Notes: generated by a model not told the origin, from the letters alone. 64,000 nucleotides of DNA from Halictus rubicundus (GCF_050948215.1 NW_027488817.1:186001-250000), one strand, 5' to 3'. Shown: positions 1-15,642, counted from the stretch's first letter. Translations and numbers: made by a program.

Positions 1-3000
1 ACTATACAATCCTCTATCCTATCCTATCCTCTATCATATCCTATCGTCTATCCTATCCTATCCTCTATCTTATCCTATCCTCTATCCTATCCTATCCTCT
101 ATCTCATCCTATCCTCTATCCTATCCTATCCTCTATCATATCCTATCCTCTATCCTATCCTATCCTCTATCTCATCCTATCCTCTATTCCATCCTATCCT
201 CCATCCTATCCTATTCTATATCCTATCCTATCCTCTATCCTATCCCATCCTCTATCCTATCCTATCCTCTATCATATCCTATCCTCTATCCTATCCTATC
301 CTCTATCTCATCCTATCCTCTATCATATCCTATCATCTAACCTATCTATCTATCATATCCTATCCTCTATCCTATCCTATCGTCTATCTTATCGTATCCT
401 CTATCCCTTCCTATCCTCCATCCTATCCTATCCTCTATGCTATTCTATCCTGTATCCTATCCTATACTCTACCGTATTCTACCATCTATCCTATCCTATC
501 CTCTATCATATCCTATCGTCTATCCTATCCTATCCTCTATCGTATCCTATCCTCTATCCCATCCTTTCCTCTATCCTATCCCATCCTCTATCCTATCCTA
601 TCCTCTATCATATCCTATCCTCTATCCTATCCTATCCTCTATCCTATACAATCCTCTATCCTATCGTATCCTCTATCGTATCCTACCATTTATCCTATCC
701 TATCCTCTATCCCATCCTATCCTCTATCCCATCCTATCCTCCATCCTATCCTATCCTCTATCGTATCCTATCCTCTATCCCATCCTATCCTCTATCCTAT
801 CCTATCCTATATCCTATCCTATCCTCTATCCTATCCTATCCTCTATCATATCCTATCCTCTATCCTATCCTATCCTCTATCTCATCCTATCCTCTATTCC
901 ATCCTATCCTCCATCCTATCCTATCCTCTATCCTATTCTACCCTCTATCCAATCCTATCCTCTATCCTATCCTATCCTATATCCTATCCTATCCTCTATC
1001 CTATCCCATCCTCTATCCTATCCTATCCTCTATCATATCCTATCCTCTATCCTATCCTATCCTCTATCCTATCCTATCCTCTATCTCATCCTATCCTCTA
1101 TCATATCCTATCATCTAACCTATCCTCTATCATATCCTATCCTCTATCCTATCCTATCGTCTATCTTATCGTATCCTCTATCCCTTCCTATCCTCCATCC
1201 TATCCTATCCTCTATGCTATTCTATCCTGTATCCTATCCTATACTCTACCGTATTCTACCATCTATCCTATCCTATCCTCTATCATATCCTATCGTCTAT
1301 CCTATCCTATCCTCTATCGTATCCTATCCTCTATCCCATCCTATCCTCTATCCTATCCCATCCTCTATCCTATCCTATCCTCTATCATATCCTATCCTCT
1401 ATCCTATCCTATCCTCTATCTCATCCTATCCTCTATCCTATCCTATCCTCTATCATATCCTATCCTCTATCCCATCCTATCCTCCATCCTATCCTGTCCT
1501 CTATCCTATACAATCCTCTATCCTATCGTATCCTCTATCGTATCCTACCATTTATCCTATCCTATCCTCTATCCCATCCTATCCTCTATCCCATCCTATC
1601 CTCCATCCTATCCTATCCTCTATCGTATCCTATCCTCTATCCCATCCTATCCTCTATCCTATCCCATCCTCTATCCTATCCTATCCTCTATCATATCCTA
1701 TCCTCTATCCTATCCTATCCTCTATCTCATCCTATCCTCTATCCTATCCTATCCTCTATCATATCCTATCCTCTATCCTATCCTATCCTCTATCTTATCC
1801 TATCCTCTATCCCATCCTATCCTCCATCCTATCCTGTCCTCTATCCTATACAATCCTCTATCCTATCGTATCCTCTATCGTATCCTACCATTTATCCTAT
1901 CCTATCCTCTATCCCATCCTATCCTCTATCCCATCCTATCCTCCATCCTATCCTATCCTCCATCCTATACTATCCTCTATCCTATCCTCTCATCTAACAT
2001 TTAGTATCCTCTATCCCAACCTATCCTCCATCCTCTCCTATCCTCTATCCTATCCTATCCTCTATCGTATCCTATCCTCTATCCCATCCTTTCCTCTATC
2101 CTATCCCATCCTCTATCCTATCCTATCCTCTATCATATCCTATCCTCTATCCTATCCTATCCTCTATCTCATCCTATCCTCTATCCTATCCTATCCTCTA
2201 TCATATCCTATCCTCTATCCTATCCTATCCTCTATCTCATCCTATCCTCTATTCCATCCTATCCTCCATCCTATCCTATCCTCTATCCTATTCTACACTC
2301 TATCCAATCCTATCCTCTATCCTATCCTATCCTATATACTATCCTATCCTCTATCCTATCCCATCCTCTATCCTATCCTATCCTCTATCATATCCTATCC
2401 TCTATCCTATCCTATCCTCTATCTCATCCTATCCTCTATCCTATCCTATCCTCTATCATATCCTATCCTCTATCCTATCCTATCCTCTATCTCATCCTAT
2501 CCTCTATTCCATCCTATCCTCCATCCTATCCTATCCTCTATCCTATTCTACCCTCTATCCAATCCTATCCTCTATCCTATCCTATCCTATATCCTATCCT
2601 ATCCTCTATCCTATCCCATCCTCTATCCTATCCTATCCTCTATCATATCCTATCCTCTATCCTATCCTATCCTCTATCTCATCCTATCCTCTATCCTATC
2701 CTATCCTCTATCATATCCTATCCTCTATCCTATCCTATCCTCTATCTCATCCTATCCTCTATTCCATCCTATCCTCCATCCTCTCCTATCCTCTATCCTA
2801 TCCTCTCCTCTATCTTATCCTATCCTCTATCCCATCCTATCCTCCATCCTATCCTGTCCTCTATCCTATACAATCCTCTATCCTATCGTATCCTCTATCA
2901 TATCCTATCGTCTATCCTTTCCTATCCTCTATCTTATCCTATCCTCTATCCCATCCTATCCTCTATCCTATCCCATCCTCTATCCTATCCTGTCCTCTAT

Positions 3001-6000
3001 CATATCCTATCCTCTATCCTATCCTATCCTCAATCTCATCCTATCCTCTATCCTATCCTATCCTCTATCATATCCTATCCTCTATCCTATCCTATCCTCT
3101 ATCTCATCCTATCCTCTATTCCATCCTATCCTCCATCCTATCCTATCCTCTATCCTATTCTACCCTCTATCCAATCCTATCCTATATCCTATCCTATCCT
3201 ATATCCTATCCTATCCTCTATCTTATCCCATCCTCTATCCTATCCTATCCTCTATCATATCCTATCCTCTATCCTATCCTATCCACTATCTCATCCTATC
3301 ATCTAACCTATCCTCTATCATATCCTATCCTCTATCCTATCCTATCATCTATCTCATCCTGTCCTCTATCCTATCCTATCCTCTATCATATCCTATCCTC
3401 TATCCTATCCTATCCTCTATCTCATCCTATCCTCTATTCCATCCTATCCTCCATCCTATCCTATCCTCTATCCTATTCTACCCTCTATCCAATCCTATCC
3501 TCTATCCTATCCTATCCTATATCCTATTCTATCCTCTATCCTATCCCATCATCTATCCTATCCTATCCTCTATCATATCCTATCCTCTATCCTATCCTAT
3601 CCTCTATCTCATCCTATCCTCTATCCTATCCTATCCTCTATCATATCCTATCCTCTATCCTATCCTATCCTCTATCTCATCCTATCCTCTATTCCATCCT
3701 ATCCTCCATCCTCTCCTATCCTCTATCCTATCCTATCCTCTATCTTATCCTATCCTCTATCCCATCCTATCCTCCATCCTATCCTGTCCTCTATCCTATA
3801 CAATCCTCTATCCTATCGTATCCTCTATCATATCCTATCGTCTATCCTTTCCTATCCTCTATCTTATCCTATCCTCTATCCCATCCTATCCTCTATCCTA
3901 TCCCATCCTCTATCCTATCCTATCCTCTATCTCATTCTATCCTCTATTCCATCCTATCCTCCATCCTATCCTATCCTCCATCTTAATCTATCCTCTATCT
4001 TATCCTATCCTCTATCCCATCCTATCCTCCTTCCTATCCTGTCCTCTATCCTATACAATCCTCTATCCTATCGTATCCTCTATCGTATCCTACCATTTAT
4101 CCTATCCTATCCTCTATCCCATCTTATCCTCTATCCCATCCTATCCTCCATCCTATCCTATCCTCCATCCTATACTATCCTCTATCCTATCCTATCCTCT
4201 ATCCTATCCTATCCTCTATCTCATCCTATCCTCTATTCCATCCTATCCTCCATCCTATCCTATCCTCTATCCTATTCTACCCTCTATCCAATCCTATCCT
4301 CTATCCTATCCTATCCTATATCCTATCCTATCCTCTATCCTATCCCATCCTCTATCCTATCCTATCCTCTATCATATCCTATCCTCTATCCTATCCTATC
4401 CACTATCTCATCCTATCATCTAACCTATCCTCTATCATATCCTATCCTCTATCCTATCCTATCCTCTATCTCATCCTATCCTCTATCCTATCCTATCCTC
4501 TATCATATCCTATCCTCTATCCTATCCTATCCTCTATCTCATCCTATCCTCTATTCCATCCTATCCTCCATCCTATCCTATCCTCTATCCTATTCTACCC
4601 TCTATCCAATCCTATCCTCTATCCTATCCTATCCTATATCCTATCCTATCCTCTATCCTATCCCATCCTCTATCCTATCCTATCCTCTATCATATCCTAT
4701 CCTCTATCCTATCCTATATTCTATCTCATCCTATCCTCTATCTTATCCTATCCTCTATCCCATCCTATCCTCCATCCTCTCCTATCCTCTATCCAATCCT
4801 ATCCTCTATCGTATCCTATCCTTTATCCTATCCTATCCTCTATCCTATTCTATCCTCTATCTTATCCTATCCTCTATCCTATCCAATCTTCTATCGCATC
4901 ATCTATCCTCTCCTCTATCCTATCCTCTATCCTATCCTATCCTCAATCCTATCCTATCCCCTATACTACCCTATCCTCTATCCTATCCTATCCTCTATCT
5001 TATCCTATCCTCTATCATATCCTATCGTCTATCCTTTCCTATCCTCTATCTTATCCTATCCTCTATCCCATCCTATCATCTATCCTATCCCATCCTCTAT
5101 CCTATCCTATCCTCTATCATATCCTATCCTCTATCCTATCCTATCCTCTATCTCATCCTATCCTCTATCCTATCCTATCCTCTATCATATCCTATCCTCT
5201 ATCCTATCCTATCCTCTATCTCATCCTATCCTCTATTCCATCCTATCCTCCATCCTATCCTATCCTCTATCCTATTCTACCCTCTATCCAATCCTATCCT
5301 CTATCCTATCCTATCCTCTATCCTATCCCATCCTCTATCCTATCCTATCCTCTATCATATCCTATCCTCTATCATATCCTATCCACTATCTCATCCTATC
5401 ATCTAACCTATCCTCTATCATATCCTATCCTCTATCCTATCCTATCCTCCATCTCATCCTATCCTCTATCCTATCCTATCCTCTATCATATCCTATCCTC
5501 TATCCTATCCTATCCTCTATCTCATCCTATCCTCTATTCCATCCTATCCTCCATCCTACCCTATCCTCTATCCTATTCTACCCTCTATCCAATCCTATCC
5601 TCTATCCTATCCTATCCTATATTCCATCCTATCCTCCATCCTATCCTATCCTCTATCCTATTCTACCCTCTATCCAATCCTATCCTCTATCCCAACCTAT
5701 CCTCCATCCTCTCCTATCCTCTATCCTATCCTATCCTCTATCTTATCCTATCCTCTATCCCATCCTATCCTCCATCCTATCCTGTCCTCTATCCTATACA
5801 ATCCTCTATCCTATCGTATCCTCTATCGTATCCTACCATTTATCCTATCCTATCCTCTATCCCATCCTATCCTCTATCCCATCCTGTCCTCCATACTATC
5901 CTATCCTCCATCCTATACTATCCTCTATCCTATCCTCTCATCTAACATTTCCTATCCTCTATCCCAAGCTATCCTCCATCCTCTCCTATCCTCTATCCTA

Positions 6001-8510
6001 TCCTATCCTCTATCTTATACTATCCTCTATTCCATCCTATCCTCTATCCCATCCTATCCTCTATCCTATCCCATCCTGTATCCTATCCTATTCTCTATCA
6101 TATCCTATCCTCTATCCTATCCTATCCTCTATCTCATCCTATCTTCTATCCTATCCTATTATCTATCATATCCTATCCTCTATCCTATTCTATCCTCTAT
6201 CTCATCCTATCCTCTATTCCATCCTATCCTCCATCCTATCCTATCCTCTATCCTATTCTAAACTCTATCCAATCCTATCGTCTATCCTATCCTATCCTAT
6301 ATACTATCCTATCCTCTATCCTATCCTATCCTCTATCCTATCCTATCCTCTATCTTATCCTATCCTCTATCCCATCCTATCCGCCATCTTATCCTGTCCT
6401 CTATCCTATTCTACCCTCTATCTAAACCTATTCTCTATGATATCCTATCACCTATCCTATCCATTCTTCTATCGTATCCTCTATCCTCTCCTCTATCCTA
6501 TCCTCTATCCTATCCTATCCTCAATACTATCCTATCCCCTATACTATCCTATCCTCTATCCTATCCTATCCTCTATCCTATACAATCCACTATCCTATCC
6601 TATCCTGTATGCTATCCTATCCTCTATCCTATCCTCTATCCTATCCTATCCTCTATCCTATCCTATCTTCAATCCTATCCTATCCCCTATCCTATCCTAT
6701 CCTCTATCCTATCCTATGCTCTATCCTATACAATCCTCTATCCTATCCTATTCCTCTATCCTATGCTATCCTCTATCCTATCCTATCCTCTATCCAATCC
6801 TATCCTCTATCCTATCCTATCCTATATTCCATCCTATCCTCCATCCTATCCTATCCTCTATCCTATTCTACCCTCTATCCAATCCTATCCTCTATCCCAA
6901 CCTATCCTCCATCCTCTCCTATCCTCTATCCTATCCTATCCTCTATCTTATCCTATCCTCTATCTCATCCTATCCTCTATCCTATCCTATCCTCTATCAT
7001 ATACTATCCTCTATCCTATCCTATCCTCTATCTCATCCTATCCTCTATTCCATCCTATCCTCCATCCTATCCTATCCTCTAACCTACTCTACCCTCTATC
7101 CAATCCTATCCTCTATCCTATCCTATCCTATATCCTATCCTATCCTCTCATCTAACATTTAGTATCCTCTATCCCAACCTATCCTCCATCCTCTCCTATC
7201 CTCTATCCTATCCTATCCTCAATGCTATCCTATCCCCTATACTATCCTATCCTCTATCCTATCCTATCCTCTATCCTATACAATCCACTATCCTATCCTA
7301 TCCTGTATCCTATCCTATCCTCTATCCTATCCTCCTCTATCATATCCTATCCTCTATCCTATCCTATCCTCTATCCTGTCCTATCCTCTATCATATCCTA
7401 TCATCTATCCTATCCTCTATCATATCCTGTCCTCTATCCTATCCTATCGTCTATCTTATCGTATCCTCTATCCCACCTATCCTCCATCCTATCCTATCCT
7501 CTATCCTATTCTACCCTCTATCCAATCCTATCCTCTATCCCATCCTATCCTCCATCCTATCCTGTCCTCTATCCTATACAATCCTCTATCCTATCGTATC
7601 CTCTATCGTATCCTACCATTTATCCTATCCTATCCTCTATCCCATCCCATCCTCTATCCCATCCTATCCTCCATCCTATCCTATCCTCCATCCTATACTA
7701 TCCTCTATCCTATCCTCTCATCTAACATTTAGTATCCTCTATCCCAACCTATCCTCCATCCTCTCCTATCCTCTATCCTATCCTATCCTCTATCTTATCC
7801 TATCCTCTATCATATCCCATCCTCTATCCTATCCTATCCTATATCATATCCTATCCTCTATCCTATCCCATCCTCTATCCTATCCTATCCTCTATCATAT
7901 CCTATCCTCTATCCTATCCTATCCTCTATCTCATCCTATCCTCCATCCTATTCTATCCTCTATCATATCCTATCCTCTATCCTATCCTATCCTCTATCTC
8001 ATCCTATACTCTTTTCCATCCTATCCTCCATCCTATCCTATCCTCCATCCTATACTATCCTCTATCCTATCCTCTCATCTAACATTTCCTATACTCTATG
8101 CCAACCTATCCTCCATCCTCTCCTATCCTCTATCCTATCCTATCCTCTATCTTATCCTATCCTCTATCCCATCCTATCCTCCATCCTATCCTGCCTTCTA
8201 TCCTATACAATCCTCTATCCTATCGTATCCTCTATCGTATCCTACCATTTATCCTATCCTATCCTCTATCCTATCCGATCCTCTATCCCATCCTATCCTC
8301 CATCCTATCCTATCCTCCATCCTATACTATCCTCTATCCTATCCTCTCATCTAACATTTAGTATCCTCTATCTTATCCTATCCTCTATCCCATCCTATCC
8401 TCTATCCTATCCCATCCTCTATCCTATCCTATCCTCTATCCTATCCTATCCTCTATCCTATCCTATCCTCTATCCTATCCTATCCTCTATCCTATCCTAT
8501 CCTCTATCCT
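1..8510 (+). repeat. Satellite array A, variant-rich left part
   Basis: Tandem TATCC-pentamer satellite with no unique sequence. The 17-bp word (three TATCC plus TC) and a 12-bp word (two TATCC plus TC) are mixed, with many single-base variants such as CTATCATATCC, CTATCTCATCC and ATCCCATCC. Two variant words appear restricted to this part. One, containing ACCATTTATCC, occurs near 685, 1547, 1887, 4092, 5835, 7615 and 8243. The other, containing CATCTAACATTT, occurs near 1991, 5939, 7149, 7719, 8076 and 8348. The high variant load and shared variant strings indicate older higher-order repeats rather than freshly homogenised units. No gene, tRNA or rRNA signature is visible. Long + strand open frames here are a by-product of the stop-free repeat. 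Confidence 0.97.
325..1430 (+). repeat. Two-copy higher-order repeat, 777-bp offset
   Basis: A distinctive string (CTATGCTATTCTATCCTG followed by an ACCGTATTCTACCATC segment) occurs at 437 and again at 1214, an offset of 777 bp. Similarity extends leftwards through CATCTAACC (about 330 and 1111) and rightwards for about 200 bp, with a T/A difference in CATCCTTTCC versus CATCCTATCC. Beyond about 650 and 1427 the copies go out of register. This is seen directly; a local duplication of a variant-bearing block is the inferred origin. Confidence 0.8.
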
Positions 8511-11500
8511 ATTGTATCCTGTATCCTATCCTATCCTCTATCCTATCCTATCATCTATCCTATCCTATCCTCTATCCTATCCTATCCTCTATCCTATCCT
8601 ATCCTTTCCTCTATCCTATCCTATCCTCTATCCTATCCTTTCCTCTATCCTATCCTGTCCTCTATCCTATCCTATCCTCTATTCGATCCTCTATCCTATC
8701 CTATCCTGTATCCTATCCTATCCTCTATCCTATCCTATCCTTTCCTCTATCCTATCCTATCCTCTATCCTATCCTATCCTCTATCCGATCCCCTATCCTA
8801 TCCTATCCTGTATCCTATCCTATCCTCTATCCTATCATATCCTCTATCCTATCCTATCCTCTATCCTATCCTATCCTCTATCCTATCCTATCCTCTATCC
8901 TATCCTATCCTCTATCCTATCCTATCATCTATCCTATTTTATCCTCTATCCAATCCTCTATCCTATCCTCTATCCTATCCTATCCTCTATCCTATCCTAT
9001 CTTCTATCGTATCCTTTCCTCAATCCTATTATATCCTCTATCCTATCCTATCCCCTATCCTATCCAATCCTCTATCCTATCCTATCCTGTATCCTATCCT
9101 CTATCCTATCCTATCCTCTATCCTATCCTATCCTCTATATTATCCTATCCTCTTTTCTATCCTATCCTCTATCCTATCCTCTATCCTATCCTCTATCCTA
9201 TCCTCTATCCTATCCTCTATCCTATCCTATCCTCTATCCTATCCTCTATCCTATCCTATCCTCTATCCTATCCTCTATCGTATCCTATCCTCTATCCTAT
9301 CCTATCCTCTATCCTATCTTATCGTATCCTCTATCCCATCCTATCCTCCATCCTATCCTATCCTCTATCCTATACTATCCTCTATCCTATCCTATCCTGT
9401 ATCATATCCTATCCTCTATCCTATTATATCTTCTATCTCATCCTATCCTCTATCCTATCCTATCCTCTATCATATCCTATCCTCTATCCTATACTATCCT
9501 CTATCCTATCCTATCCTGTATCATATCCTATCCTCTATCCTATTATATCTTCTATCTCATCCTATCCTCTATCCTATCCTATCCTCTATCATATCCTATC
9601 CTCTATCCTATCCTATCCTCTATCTCATCCTATCCTCTATTCCACCCTATTCTCCATCCTATCCTATCCTCTAACCCATTCTACCCTCTATCCAATCCTA
9701 TCCTCTATCCTATCCTATACTATATCCTATCCTATCCTCTATCCTATCCTATCCTCTATCCTATCCTATCCTCTATCTTATCCTATCCTCTATCCCATCC
9801 TATCCTCCATCTTATCCTATCCTCTATCCCATCCTATCCTCCATTATAACCTATCCACTATCCCATCCTATCCTCTATCCTATTCTACCCTCTATCTAAA
9901 CCTATCCTCTATGATATCCTATCCTCTATCCAATCCTATCCTCTATCGTATCCTATCCTTTATCCAATCCTATCCTCTATCTTATCCTATCCTCTATCCT
10001 ATCCAATCTTCTATCGTATCCTCTATCCTCTCCTCTATCCTATCCTCTATCATATCCTATCCTCAATCCTATCCTATCCTCTATCCCATCCTATCCTCCA
10101 TCCTATCCTATCCTCCATCCTATCCTATCGTCTATCCTATCCTATCCTCTATCTTATCCTATCCTCTATCCCATCCTATCCGCCATCCTATCCTCCATCC
10201 TATCCTATCCTCTATCGTATCCTATCCTGTATCCTATCCTATCCTCTATCATATCCTACCCTCTATCGCATCCTACCATATATCCGATACTATTTTCTCT
10301 CCTATCCTATCCGCTGTCCAATCCTATCCTCTATCCTATCCTATCGTCTATCCTTTCCTATCCTCTATACTCTCCTCTATCGTATCCTATCCTCTATCGT
10401 ATCCTACCATCTATCCTATCCTATCCTCTATCCCATCCCATCCTCTATCCCATCCTATCCTCTATCCTATCCCATCCTCTATCGTATCCTATCCTCTATC
10501 ATATCCTATCCTCTATCCTATCCTATCCTCTATCATATCCTATCCTCTATCCTATCCTATCCTCTATCTCATCCTATCCTCTATTCCATCCTATCCTCCA
10601 TCCTATCCTATCCTCTATCCTATTCTACCCTCTATCCAATCCTATCCTCTATCCTATCCTATCCTATATCCTATCCTATCCTCTATCATATCCTATCCTC
10701 TATCCTATCCTATCCTCTATCCTATCCTATCCTCTATCCTATCCTATCCTCCATCCTATCCTATCCTCTATCCTATCCTATCCTCTATCCTATCCTATCA
10801 TCTATCCTATTTTATCCTCTATCCTATCCTCTATCCTATCCTCTATCCTATCCTATCCTCTATCCTATCCTATCCTCTATCCTATCCTATCTTCTATCCT
10901 ATCCTTTCCTCAATCCTATTATATCCTCTATCCTATCCTATCCCCTATCCTATCCTATCCTCTATCCTATCCTATCCTCTATCCTATCCTATCCTCTATC
11001 CTATCCTATCCTCTATATTATCCTATCCTCTATTCTATCCTATCCTCTATCCTATCCTCTATCCTATCCTTTCCTGTATCCCATCCTATACTCTATCCTA
11101 TACTATCCTCTGCCCTATCCTATTTTCTATCCTATCCTATGCTCCATCCTATCCTATCCTCTATTCTATCGAATCCTCTATCCTATACTATCCTCTATCC
11201 TATCCTATCCTCTATCCTATCCTATCCTCTATCCTATCCTCTATCGTATCCTATCCTCTATCCTATCCTATCCTCTATCCTATCCTCTATCGTATCCTAT
11301 CCTCTATCCTATCCTATCCTCTATCCTATCCTATCTTCCATCCTATACTATCCTCTATCCTATCCTCTATCCTATCCAATCCTCTATCCTATCCTCTATC
11401 CTATCATCCATCCTATCCTATCCACTTTCCTATCCTTTCCTCTATCCTATCCTCTATCCTATCCTATCCTCTATCCTATCCTATCCTCTTTCCTATCCTA

Positions 11501-12325
11501 TCCTCTATCCTATCCTATCCTCTATCCTATCCTATCCTCTATCCTATCCTATCCTCTATCCTATCCTATCCTCTATCCTATCCTATCCTCTATCCTATCC
11601 TATCCTCTATCCTATCCTATCCTCTATCCTATCCTATCCTCTATCCTATCCTATCCTCTATCCTATCCTATCCTCTATCCTATCCTATCCTCTATCCTAT
11701 CCTATCCTCTATCCTATCCTATCCTCTATCCTATCCTATCCTCTATCCTATCCTATCCTCTATCCTATCCTATCCTCTATCCTATCCTATCCTCTATCCT
11801 ATCCTATCCTCTATCCTATCCTATCCTCTATCCTATCCTATCCTCTATCCTATTGTATCCTGTATCCTATCCTATCCTCTATCCTATCCTATCATCTATC
11901 CTATCCTATCCTCTATCCTATCCTATCCTCTATCCTATCCTATCCTCTATCCTATCCTATCTTCTATCCTATCCTATCCTCTATCTTATCCTATCCTCTA
12001 TCCGATACTATCCTCTACCTTATCCTATCCTCTATCCTATCCTATCCTCTATCCTATCCTTTCCTCTATCCTATCCTGTCCTCTATCCTATCCTATCCTC
12101 TATTCGATCCTCTATCCTATCCTATCCTGTATCCTATCCTATCCTCTATCCGATCCTATCCTTTCCTCTATCCTATCCTATCCTCTATCCTATCCTATCC
12201 TCTATCCTATCCTATCCTCTATCCTATTGTATCCTGTATCCTATCCTATCCTCTATCCTATCCTATCCTCTATCCTATCCTATCCTCTATCCTATCCTAT
12301 CCTCTATCCTATCCTATCATCTATC

Positions 12326-12786
12326 CTATTTTATCCTCTATCCTATCCTCTATCCTATCCTCTATCCTATCCTATCCTCTATCCTATCCTATCTTCTATC
12401 GTATCCTTTCCTCAATCCTATTATATCCTCTATCCTATCCTATCCCCTATCCTATCCAATCCTCTATCCTATCCTATCCTGTATCCTATCCTCTATCCTA
12501 TCCTATCCTCTATCCTATCCTATCCTCTATATTATCCTATCCTCTTTTCTATCCTATCCTCTATCCTATCCTCTATCCTATCCTCTATCCTATCCTCTAT
12601 CCTATCCTATCCTCTATCCTATCCTCTATCGTATCCTATCCTCTATCCTATCCTCTATCGTATCCTATCCTCTATCCTATCCTATCCTCTATCCTATCCT
12701 ATCTTCCATCCTATACTATCCTCTATCCTATCCAATCCTCTATCCTATCCTCTATCCTATCATCCATCCTATCCTATCCACTTTCC
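12326..12786 (+). repeat. Higher-order block, copy 1 (12 bp shorter)
   Basis: This block runs from CTATTTTATCC to CACTTTCC, 453 bp between the two marker starts, against 465 bp in the four later copies. The first 219 bp (to a CTCTTTTCT variant near 12,545) match the others in length. The loss lies in the following run of 12-bp words, which spans 86 bp here and 98 bp in the 14,484 and 16,438 copies. The difference is therefore exactly one 12-mer. Confidence 0.8.
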
Positions 12787-13625
12787 TATCCTTTCCTCTA
12801 TCCTATCCTCTATCCTATCCTATCCTCTATCCTATCCTATCCTCTATCCTACCCTATCCTCTATCCTATCCTATCCTCTATCCTATCCTATCCTCTATCC
12901 TATTGTATCCTGTATCCTATCCTATCCTCTATCCTATCCTATCATCTATCCTATCCTATCCTCTATCCTATCCTATCCTCTATCCTATCCTATCCTCTAT
13001 CCTATCCTATCCTCTATCCTATCCTATCCTTTCCTCTATCCTATCCTATCCTCTATCCTATCCTATCCTCTATCCGATCCTCTATCCTATCCTATCCTGT
13101 ATCCTATCCTATCCTCTATCCTATCATATCCTCTATCCTATCCTATCCTCTATCCTATCCTATCATCTATCCTATCCTATCCTCTATCCTATCCTATCCT
13201 CTATCCTATCCTATCCTCTATCCTATCCTATCTTCTATCCTATCCTATCCTCTATCTTATCCTATCCTCTATCCGATACTATCCTCTACCTTATCCTATC
13301 CTCTATCCTATCCTATCCTCTATCCTATCCTTTCCTCTATCCTATCCTGTCCTCTATCCTATCCTATCCTCTATTCGATCCTCTATCCTATCCTATCCTG
13401 TATCCTATCCTATCCTCTATCCTATCCTATCCTTTCCTCTATCCTATCCTATCCTCTATCCTATCCTATCCTCTATCCGATCCTCTATCCTATCCTATCC
13501 TGTATCCTATCCTATCCTCTATCCTATCATATCCTCTATCCTATCCTATCCTCTATCCTATCCTATCCTCTATCCTATCCTATCCTCTATCCTATCCTAT
13601 CCTCTATCCTATCCTATCATCTATC

Positions 13626-14098
13626 CTATTTTATCCTCTATCCTATCCTCTATCCTATCCTCTATCCTATCCTATCCTCTATCCTATCCTATCTTCTATC
13701 GTATCCTTTCCTCAATCCTATTATATCCTCTATCCTATCCTATCCCCTATCCTATCCAATCCTCTATCCTATCCTATCCTGTATCCTATCCTCTATCCTA
13801 TCCTATCCTCTATCCTATCCTATCCTCTATATTATCCTATCCTCTTTTCTATCCTATCCTCTATCCTATCCTCTATCCTATCCTCTATCCTATCCTCTAT
13901 CCTATCCTCTATCCTATCCTATCCTCTATCCTATCCTCTATCGTATCCTATCCTCTATCCTATCCACTATCGTATCCTATCCTCTATCCTATCCTATCCT
14001 CTATCCTATCCTATCTTCCATCCTATACTATCCTCTATCCTATCCAATCCTCTATCCTATCCTCTATCCTATCATCCATCCTTTCCTATCCACTTTCC
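13626..14098 (+). repeat. Higher-order block, copy 2 (465 bp)
   Basis: Marker spacing CTATTTTATCC to CACTTTCC is 465 bp. It shares internal variants with the other copies: CTCTATATTATCC, CTCTTTTCT, CTATCGTATCC, CTTCCATCC and CTATCATCC. Like the copy at 15,643 it carries CCATCCTTTCC just before the CACTTTCC marker and a CCACTATCGTATCC variant, so these two form a subgroup distinct from the 14,484 and 16,438 copies. Confidence 0.8.
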
Positions 14099-14483
14099 TA
14101 TCCTTTCCTCTATCCTATCCTCTATCCTATCCTATCCTCTATCCTATCCTATCCTCTATCCTATCCTATCCTCTATCCTATCCTATCCTCTATCCTATTG
14201 TATCCTGTATCCTATCCTATCCTCTATCCTATCCTATCATCTATCCTATCCTATCCTCTATCCTATCCTATCCTCTATCCTATCCTATCCTTTCCTCTAT
14301 CCTATCCTATCCTCTATCCTATCCTATCCTCTATCCGATCCCCTATCCTATCCTATCCTGTATCCTATCCTATCCTCTATCCTATCATATCCTCTATCCT
14401 ATCCTATCCTCTATCCTATCCTATCCTCTATCCTATCCTATCCTCTATCCTATCCTATCCTCTATCCTATCCTATCATCTATC

Positions 14484-14956
14484 CTATTTTATCCTCTATC
14501 CAATCCTCTATCCTATCCTCTATCCTATCCTATCCTCTATCCTATCCTATCTTCTATCGTATCCTTTCCTCAATCCTATTATATCCTCTATCCTATCCTA
14601 TCCCCTATCCTATCCAATCCTCTATCCTATCCTATCCTGTATCCTATCCTCTATCCTATCCTATCCTCTATCCTATCCTATCCTCTATATTATCCTATCC
14701 TCTTTTCTATCCTATCCTCTATCCTATCCTCTATCCTATCCTCTATCCTATCCTCTATCCTATCCTCTATCCTATCCTATCCTCTATCCTATCCTCTATC
14801 GTATCCTATCCTCTATCCTATCCTCTATCGTATCCTATCCTCTATCCTATCCTATCCTCTATCCTATCCTATCTTCCATCCTATACTATCCTCTATCCTA
14901 TCCAATCCTCTATCCTATCCTCTATCCTATCATCCATCCTATCCTATCCACTTTCC
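14484..14956 (+). repeat. Higher-order block, copy 3 (465 bp)
   Basis: Marker spacing is 465 bp with the same internal order of variants as the neighbouring copies. It carries CTATCCAATCCTC directly after CTATTTTATCC and CCATCCTATCC before CACTTTCC, matching the copy at 16,438 rather than those at 13,626 and 15,643. Confidence 0.8.
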
Positions 14957-15642
14957 TATCCTTTCCTCTATCCTATCCTCTATCCTATCCTATCCTCTAT
15001 CCTATCCTATCCTCTATCCTATCCTATCCTCTATCCTATCCTATCCTCTATCCTATCCTATCCTCTATCCTATCCTATCCTCTATCCTATCCTATCCTCT
15101 ATCCTATCCTATCCTCTATCCTATCCTATCCTCTATCCTATCCTATCCTCTATCCTATCCTATCCTCTATCCTATCCTATCCTCTATCCTATCCTATCCT
15201 CTATCCTATCCTATCCTCTATCCTATCCTATCCTCTATCCTATCCTATCCTCTATCCTATCCTATCCTCTATCCTATCCTATCCTCTATCCGATACTATC
15301 CTCTACCTTATCCTATCCTCTATCCTATCCTATCCTCTATCCTATCCTTTCCTCTATCCTATCCTGTCCTCTATCCTATCCTATCCTCTATTCGATCCTC
15401 TATCCTATCCTATCCTGTATCCTATCCTATCCTCTATCCTATCCTATCCTTTCCTCTATCCTATCCTATCCTCTATCCTATCCTATCCTCTATCCGATCC
15501 TCTATCCTATCCTATCCTGTATCCTATCCTATCCTCTATCCTATCATATCCTCTATCCTATCCTATCCTCTATCGTATCCTATCCTCTATCCTATCCTAT
15601 CCTCTATCCTATCCTATCCTCTATCCTATCCTATCATCTATC

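Noticed and set aside
437..4423. 1,328-codon open frame
   Set aside because: It consists only of the satellite read as a Ser/Tyr/Pro/Leu/Ile polymer. Variants are shared with non-open neighbouring blocks and show no coding constraint.
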